Assembly: GCA_943787925.1 (NCBI GenBank)
Contig: CALSOH010000001.1
Coordinates: forward strand, 682,001 to 746,000
DNA from: TMED14 sp003507115
GTDB taxonomy: Bacteria > Bacteroidota > Bacteroidia > Flavobacteriales > Schleiferiaceae
Direction of reading: 5' to 3'
Length of the DNA: 64,000 nt
Below are positions 58,665 through 64,000 of this stretch, piece after piece. Position 1 is the stretch's first letter, and each line of letters begins with the position of its first letter. The notes below the pieces were generated by a model. That model was not told the DNA's origin. It worked only from the letters and a program-made list of their open reading frames with translations, and ran no database searches. Position numbers and translations under genes: made by a program.

Positions 58665-59436
58665 TTAAACTTCTTTAACGAACAGCTCCTGCTTAAACCG
58701 CACCCGGGGCCATACACCCCTTCGGGAGCGCGCTTGCCGCAGGAGATCACCATGCAGATTTCGGCACCGCTGGGAAGGTCTAGTAATTGCTTCACACGCT
58801 TGCCATCCATGCCTTCCATGGGGCAGGTGTCAAAACCATTCGCCGTCATCGCCAACATAAAATTCTCACAGGCCAAGCCGTAGACTTGTGCGCCCAGGTA
58901 GACATGCCATGCAGGCTGAATGGACCCCGGGGAATGGGACCCGACAAGCCCTTGAACCACACGTACAGCTGCTTGAACGGCCCAAAAATCCCAAACGGCC
59001 CCATGTTGTAGGCCAAGGGAATAATCTTGCTGTAGTACTGATAGGGACCTTTGAGGCGTTCCTTGCGGGCGTCGTCAAATTTGGCCAACATCAAGGCATT
59101 CGTTTCGCGCCAACGATCCGGACGCGCCACAGCCACCACCAGCTCCTGCGCGGTTTTCGCAGCCGGCTGGCTCAAACAGTATTCGACCAATTTCGCTTTC
59201 TTATCGGCAGAACGCACCCAGAAAAACTCCCAGGTTTGCAGGTTGGAGGAATTCGGGGCGAGCAAGGCCAAACGCAAGCATTCGCGCATGACCTCCTCGG
59301 GAATCGGCGTGGCATCGTACACACGGACGGCGCGACGGCCCTCCACCACGTTTTTGAATGCCTCCGCATCCATCACGGGAGCGGATTCGGAATAGCCGTG
59401 CTTAGGGGCTTCGTTGAAAATTTCGACGTCTGACAT
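58665..59436 (-). pseudogene. Nitroreductase family protein with two frameshifts
   Basis: The N-terminal part (59436 down to about 58876) is a normal FMN-dependent nitroreductase: FKNVVEGRRAVRVYDATPIP, LRLALLAPNSSNLQTWEFFW. After WAHKSTA the frame must gain one base near 58876 to continue as LACENFMLAMTANGFDTCPM. A second base is missing near 58703-58710, after GVYGP, to reach the expected end VRFKQELFVKEV. Both sites are in short runs (TT and CCCC). As it stands the protein would stop early without part of the FMN site. Corrected length would be about 257 residues. Confidence 0.7.
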
Positions 59437-59468
59437 GGAATGGTTTAAAGACGGAACACGTCGAAAGC

Positions 59469-60674
59469 TTACTGGTTCACTAAGTAGTTGAAATAGTCTT
59501 TTAATTCTTTCGCTGGAATATTCTTGGCCAAAATTTTATTCGAACTATCAAGGATGTATACCTGCGGTGTTGACGGAATATCATACTTCACGCGGAAATC
59601 ATCTTGAGTGACATCGTGATGATAGTAAAAATAGGCTGGATCATAGTCCCGTGAAGAAATGAATTCACTCAAAAACTCATTGGTCGTTTCTACCGTCACC
59701 AAAACAGGAATAAGTCCGTTGTTTTTAAAAGAATCTATTACTTCCATGTAAAATGGCATTGCCTCTTTACAATGGCTGCAGTCTGCATCAAAAAAAACGA
59801 GGAGCTTATAGATTCCAAAAACTTGATTCAGACTTGTGAGTTTACTCGATTTGACATTTTTTATCGGGAAATTTTGTGCTTTCCTTCCGACAGGATTTAA
59901 CCGAATTTTATCTGCTTTTTCTTGAAGTTTGATGTAAACCGAGTCATCGACCCACCCAAAATCCGATTTCGGGAATCCCTTGACCATGCTGGCAAACACA
60001 TTTTCATGACCAACGATTTTGGAGGTTTCAAATTTATTGGTAAGCAAAGAAAAATAAAAAGGGCGCACGTCGGCATCTCTGACAAAACGCATCTGAGTTT
60101 CAATACAAGTGAAGATCGAATCATAATGTTGAGATATCATGCGATCGTAGAAATTATTCAAGTACTGACGAACAAACGGAGAGTTCTTCAAAAATTCGTA
60201 ATGGCCATCAGTCAGGTCCCAGTATTGTGTTGAAATCTGTTTGTGTGTTTTCCCATCGAACTCAAAAATTTGCGGGAATACTACTCGAAGCAGCGGAACA
60301 GCATCAGGATACTTTTTTTGCCATGCTTCGCCAAGATCCTGACCATTTTCCAGATGATTGTGAATAAATCTATAAAATTGACCATTCAGTGAGTCCCTAA
60401 ATCGGGGCTTATCACCATAAAATTCAACGTCAACATCATGATCAAAGACCACGAAATCAAACAGACTTAATGTATCCCGTACGATCGTATAAAGTCCATT
60501 TGGCAATTTTGACATCGCTCCGCTTAACGTGTCACGTACATATAGCTTTTCCTCTACCCGAGCAGCGACAATGTCACCATCCCTTAACGTTCCATGAAAC
60601 ATGGCCACATGTTGGGCTTGACTATTCAAACTATACAAGAGTGCCCATGTTAGGGTGAACAAATTAACCCTCAT
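59469..60674 (-). CDS. Secreted thioredoxin-like protein (DUF5106-type)
   Basis: This is a 401-residue exported protein. The start at ATG 60674 gives signal MRVNLFTLTWALLYSLNSQA; longer forms at 60686 and 60695 overlap the upstream gene more. An N-terminal beta domain (about 25-110) and a helical middle are followed by a thioredoxin fold with LLVFFDADCSHCKEAMPFYM, the CSHC pair being the redox site, and the cis-proline region IPSTPQVYIL. The combination is typical of Bacteroidota TlpA/DUF5106 disulfide proteins. Composition is AT-richer than genes further left. Confidence 0.85.
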   Translation of the reverse strand: MRVNLFTLTWALLYSLNSQAQHVAMFHGTLRDGDIVAARVEEKLYVRDTLSGAMSKLPNGLYTIVRDTLSLFDFVVFDHDVDVEFYGDKPRFRDSLNGQFYRFIHNHLENGQDLGEAWQKKYPDAVPLLRVVFPQIFEFDGKTHKQISTQYWDLTDGHYEFLKNSPFVRQYLNNFYDRMISQHYDSIFTCIETQMRFVRDADVRPFYFSLLTNKFETSKIVGHENVFASMVKGFPKSDFGWVDDSVYIKLQEKADKIRLNPVGRKAQNFPIKNVKSSKLTSLNQVFGIYKLLVFFDADCSHCKEAMPFYMEVIDSFKNNGLIPVLVTVETTNEFLSEFISSRDYDPAYFYYHHDVTQDDFRVKYDIPSTPQVYILDSSNKILAKNIPAKELKDYFNYLVNQ

Positions 60675-61077
60675 TGTAGCCTTCATCTTTTTCATTTTCT
60701 ATTTTTTCTGCGGTTGACTCCGAAATGAGCCCTTTGGTGCGCACCAGGTCAGGTATATAGTGCGTGACCATTTGATAACCACTTTGAGTAGGTATTTGTA
60801 TATACTGGATTCCAAAATCAAGAATTACCGCCAATTTCCGCTTGTCCCTTATCAAATACCCAAAATCATCCCAAGCTATGCTTCGCGCCGTAAGTAGCAT
60901 CAAAGGCTCCACGCGAAGGACCCACATGAAGAGTTGACTGAATTCAACCCAATTAGGATTATAAACTAGACTGCGTGTATATTTAAAGCGAGAGTCTATT
61001 TTCGCATTTTTGTAGTCGGCCTCATCCATTGAGTTCAATAACCGCTTCAAGTATCGCAGACGCCTAGCAGATTTCAT
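60664..61077 (-). CDS. Hypothetical protein, 137 aa
   Basis: I do not recognise a family. ATG 61077 starts MKSARRLRYLKRLLNSMDEA, a basic helix. The body contains aromatic stretches (FKYTRSLVYNPNWVEFSQLF, TARSIAWDDFGYLI) and ends in an acidic tail EKIENEKDEGYNEG. No signal or membrane segment is clear. The start codon overlaps that of the divergent gene at 61076 by two bases, and the stop lies inside the start region of the thioredoxin-like gene. It may be co-transcribed with that gene. Confidence 0.55.
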   Translation of the reverse strand: MKSARRLRYLKRLLNSMDEADYKNAKIDSRFKYTRSLVYNPNWVEFSQLFMWVLRVEPLMLLTARSIAWDDFGYLIRDKRKLAVILDFGIQYIQIPTQSGYQMVTHYIPDLVRTKGLISESTAEKIENEKDEGYNEG

Positions 61078-63037
61078 GAGACAATTATACATCATCCTTC
61101 GGGCATACAGACTGACGCTTGCATTTCTTTTGAGCACATTCTTGTTTAATTCGTGTCAAAAAGACTACGTTGACATTGGCATTGACTTCCGTCCGGACGT
61201 CCATCTCACCATTCCACTTTTAAATCAGGATATAGACCTTAGTGATTTTGGTTTAGACACCATCGCTTACGAGTCCATCCAAGCAATAGCCGTGCCCCTA
61301 AGCACGGGCGCTGGCATCAAGGTCCCCATGGATCTGTTCAACCGTGCGATGCCAAATAGGTTTCAGGTGAGTTCTAAAGTCATAGATGAAGTTTGGGGCT
61401 CTGTTCAAAAAGTTCATCGTGTAGAAGTGGATACACTCGTATCAGCTATTCAGAACTCTAGTTTAGCTCTAGCTTTTAGCCAAGCCATTTCGGCGGGAAT
61501 CACTCCACCTTCTATCTCCCAAGGAATATTTAAGCCCAAACAAATCTCCATCGGACAGGCATCCGACGCTTACGAGAGCACCATCCCGCTTGATGCAAAC
61601 ATTACACTCGTGAATTTTCAAAATGCATCACTTCAATGTCGGTTTCAAATTGTTACTTCATCTGACTCCGTAATGAGTCAGGTAATAACAGTCCCGGCAG
61701 GGGGAAGCCAGAACACCAGCATACAGCTATCCGCCATGGGCAATTTGCCCATCGATCTTTCCCTAACTTCTTTCGATTACACGCCACTTGGTCCACTAGA
61801 TCCTGCCACACCCTTGTTTGATCTGCAATTAGGTCTGCAACAAGAATTCACCAAATTCGACGCAGAACTGGACTCGGCGGTATGGGATAAATCACTTATG
61901 CAACTATACTATTTGGACAGCCTCTCCTTAATTGCTCCGAGGTCAGAAATTAAACTAAATCCTAACACCAATTTCCTTTTTAACTTTTCTAGCAATATTG
62001 GAAAACCCATGAGAAGGGCCATTTTGAATAATGGTCAAATTCTGGCTGACCTAGCGGCAATGCCCGGGCAGTCAAGCCAATATGCCGTTGGAAATAAAAC
62101 GCTATTTGGACATCGTGACACATTTGAATTTGAGAGCATTTACTACTCTTTAAACAGTTCAATCCCCACTTCCCTAGGCACTCGGCAGGTAACGACAACG
62201 GATGTACATGCTTTTGGAAAACCTGCTTACTCTCGTGTCAATTTGAACTTCAATCTACCGCTCACCGCGAGGCAGAGCATAGCATCCGGTCTTTCAGTAC
62301 CATTTATTGACACCGCTGAATTCTATGATCCAATCCTTAGCGTCATGCTCGAAAGCGATTCGGATTATGAAGTTGAATTTCAGCTCAGCGGGGAGAATTT
62401 CCCTCATGGAACCTTTCAAACCGATAGTCTGCTGAAAAAATTATCCCTGAATTCAAACGGACTTTATCATGGATTTTTCACATTTGACTCGAGCAATAGT
62501 CATTTAAGTGCTATGAGTGCTATTCCTATGGATTCTCTGGCACTTGCCCCTAAAATTAAACTTGTTAGCAACGGAGACCTCTATGCTATCACAGAGAACA
62601 GTCATATTACCTTAAGTCCGGAACTAATTCTACCAATTCAAGGAAAGCTGAGTGGATTTATCTTTTCAGACACCCTGAATTTAAACCTGGATACGACCAT
62701 TGTTCATTACGCCCTGACGGATACCATTCGCCTTGATTTTGCGAGTAGCAACCCCGCCACATTAGGAATTCGATTGAGGGTTCAACTTTTAGATTCAACC
62801 GGCTTTATCATTGACGATCAATCCTTAGTCGTTATTGAACCTTCCCCTTACACCGCAAGCCTTGCAAACGGCCTGACTTATGCGGAAAGTAAATCAAGTT
62901 TTAACATTCGTAAAGCCAACATTAAGAAGGCGAGACAGTTAGTTTACATCCTTGAAATTGGGGGTGACGATGATAATAGAATTCGACTTCCGGCCTCAGG
63001 CGCCATCCGTTTGGAAGCAAATTTGGTCATACCATGA
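61076..63037 (+). CDS. Hypothetical exported lipoprotein-like protein, 653 aa
   Basis: The start at ATG 61076 gives a signal with a lipobox-like cysteine: LTLAFLLSTFLFNSCQKD. The mature protein is all-beta in appearance, with many Ser/Thr/Asn and repeated short strands (LNLDTTIVHYALTDTIRLDF, FIIDDQSLVVIEP). I recognise no catalytic motif. Its stop overlaps the next gene by ATGA, so the two form a unit; the partner is a probable outer-membrane protein. Composition is AT-rich. It may be a cell-surface or gliding-associated protein, but that is a guess. Confidence 0.7.
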   Translation: MRQLYIILRAYRLTLAFLLSTFLFNSCQKDYVDIGIDFRPDVHLTIPLLNQDIDLSDFGLDTIAYESIQAIAVPLSTGAGIKVPMDLFNRAMPNRFQVSSKVIDEVWGSVQKVHRVEVDTLVSAIQNSSLALAFSQAISAGITPPSISQGIFKPKQISIGQASDAYESTIPLDANITLVNFQNASLQCRFQIVTSSDSVMSQVITVPAGGSQNTSIQLSAMGNLPIDLSLTSFDYTPLGPLDPATPLFDLQLGLQQEFTKFDAELDSAVWDKSLMQLYYLDSLSLIAPRSEIKLNPNTNFLFNFSSNIGKPMRRAILNNGQILADLAAMPGQSSQYAVGNKTLFGHRDTFEFESIYYSLNSSIPTSLGTRQVTTTDVHAFGKPAYSRVNLNFNLPLTARQSIASGLSVPFIDTAEFYDPILSVMLESDSDYEVEFQLSGENFPHGTFQTDSLLKKLSLNSNGLYHGFFTFDSSNSHLSAMSAIPMDSLALAPKIKLVSNGDLYAITENSHITLSPELILPIQGKLSGFIFSDTLNLNLDTTIVHYALTDTIRLDFASSNPATLGIRLRVQLLDSTGFIIDDQSLVVIEPSPYTASLANGLTYAESKSSFNIRKANIKKARQLVYILEIGGDDDNRIRLPASGAIRLEANLVIP

Positions 63038-64000
63038 AGAAGATTGCTCTGTTCATTATATACTACGCTGCCATCTCCTACGCTGCGCTGGCGCAAGGAG
63101 GTTATTCCTACCCGGGGAATTATGAGTTTAAATCATTCATGGATGGACAAGTGGCCTACAACTTTAGTGGTGTTGACTTGCTGTTGGCCCGAAATACCTC
63201 GGATCAAAAGGATCGAAACTTTACTTTTCTAAAAAGCGCCATTAACAATTGGAGCTATGTGAGATTATCGAAAAAAGCGAGTCTATACACCCAACTTCAA
63301 CGCTCGGACGAATTATATCTGAAAGATCCAGGTTTAACAAATGGCTTGCTGAACTCCATTGAGGGAGGGTTCCACTGGAATCCGGATACAATGGTTGATT
63401 TGAGCGGTGGGCGCCTCGGTTTAGTTGGCTATCAAGATTTTGGAAGCTGGGTCGAATGGAATGGCGAATCCAAGTCCTACCTAATAGGAGTTCGAATGCG
63501 TGATTATTCCAATATATATGCGGTTTCTCTGGACACGGGATACATCGCTAATAGGTATACTTCACCCCTGAATACGGGTTCAGGAATATGTCGCTTACGC
63601 TCAAGCAAATCAAGTTTATCTCGCCGGAAACACTGCAAATTTGGATTTGCTTGTAACGGATCCATTAGCGCTCGTCTCCGAATTACTTCTCCCAAATAAC
63701 TTCCTTATTTTATTGGATTATACTGAGCGTCATATAATAAACGACCATCATGAAATAGAAGCAAGCTTGATTGGGATCCCTCTCTTCAGCGAACTATCCG
63801 ATCTCTTAAACAGAAAAGTGGAATTTGATTGGAAATTTTCGGGGGTTAATCTGAATAGACTAGACTCCTTGCTTCCGGGCGCAACCGTACAGCTTGATTC
63901 GAGTATTGGCATGGTGACTCCGCAGCTCAACTCTTCTAAAAATCTATTCAAACCTTCTCAGGAGATACATTTTGGCTGGACCTATATACCTACACCCGCG
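63034..64000 (+). pseudogene. DUF5723-like outer-membrane protein, frameshifted and cut by the window end
   Basis: The first frame (63034 onward) has signal peptide KKIALFIIYYAAISYAALAQ and reads well up to about residue 183 (YTSPLNTGSG). It then degrades and stops at 63699. One extra A at 63585-63586 explains this: the shifted frame from 63587 (YVAYAQANQVYLAGN...) is open for 138 codons to the window edge. The corrected protein resembles DUF5723/porin-like Bacteroidota outer-membrane proteins, but the match is weak. A programmed shift is unlikely; a mutation or an assembly error fits. Confidence 0.6.

Overview
The window reads as chromosomal DNA of a Bacteroidota, most likely a Flavobacteriales member of the Cryomorphaceae/Schleiferiaceae kind. 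Support comes from Bacteroidota-restricted families (DUF4835, DUF6913, DUF6702, the Bacteroidota-type omega subunit, a CotH protein with a type IX secretion C-terminal domain), from the conserved order recN-DUF4835-coaBC-rpoZ-bamD-dapA-DUF6913-ligA, and from repeated TAnnTTTG-type -7 promoter boxes. Coding density is very high, many genes overlap by ATGA or TGATG, and most of the window is moderately GC-rich. The last ~4.5 kb is visibly more AT-rich. No tRNA, rRNA, CRISPR array, insertion sequence or prophage was seen.

Layout. 1-4.3 kb: end of an FtsX-like permease, a DUF3299-like protein, a dihydroorotase-like protein without its metal-binding HxH, a PhnP-like hydrolase and a large unknown protein. 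4.2-11.0 kb: an unbroken minus-strand block that I read as a light-response module: cobalamin-binding MerR regulator (CarH/LitR type), ECF sigma factor, crtI, crtB, idi, 6-pyruvoyl-tetrahydropterin synthase, folE and DNA photolyase. Two inverted repeats lie between regulator and sigma factor. 11-30 kb: housekeeping genes (prfC, fabI, recN, coaBC, rpoZ, bamD, dapA, ligA, prmC, ribD, dnaA, mnmE). 30.3 kb: a broken gene for a protein of six 16-residue repeats. 30.7-41.6 kb: FAD oxidoreductase, PqqB-like hydrolase, acs with a palindromic operator candidate, HupE/UreJ-like membrane protein, M1 peptidase, ParA without ParB, SurA-like isomerase. 41.6-50.8 kb: two GH92 alpha-mannosidases, a secreted CotH protein and a DUF1080 lipoprotein, with no SusC/SusD. 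50.8-59.4 kb: glycosyltransferase, TonB-dependent receptor, EamA-like transporter, a putative regulator, AlbA_2 protein, mscL and a frameshifted nitroreductase. 59.4-64 kb: AT-richer block with a thioredoxin-like protein and three secreted or unknown proteins, the last frameshifted and cut by the window end.

How the genes work together. The strongest biological story is the light module. A B12-dependent photosensor and its neighbouring sigma factor could drive carotenoid synthesis (idi-crtB-crtI), pterin synthesis (folE-PTPS) and photolyase repair as one transcript. Two themes run through the window: TACCTTTG-like boxes only 3-5 nt before start codons, which suggests leaderless mRNAs, and frameshifting indels confined to three accessory genes.
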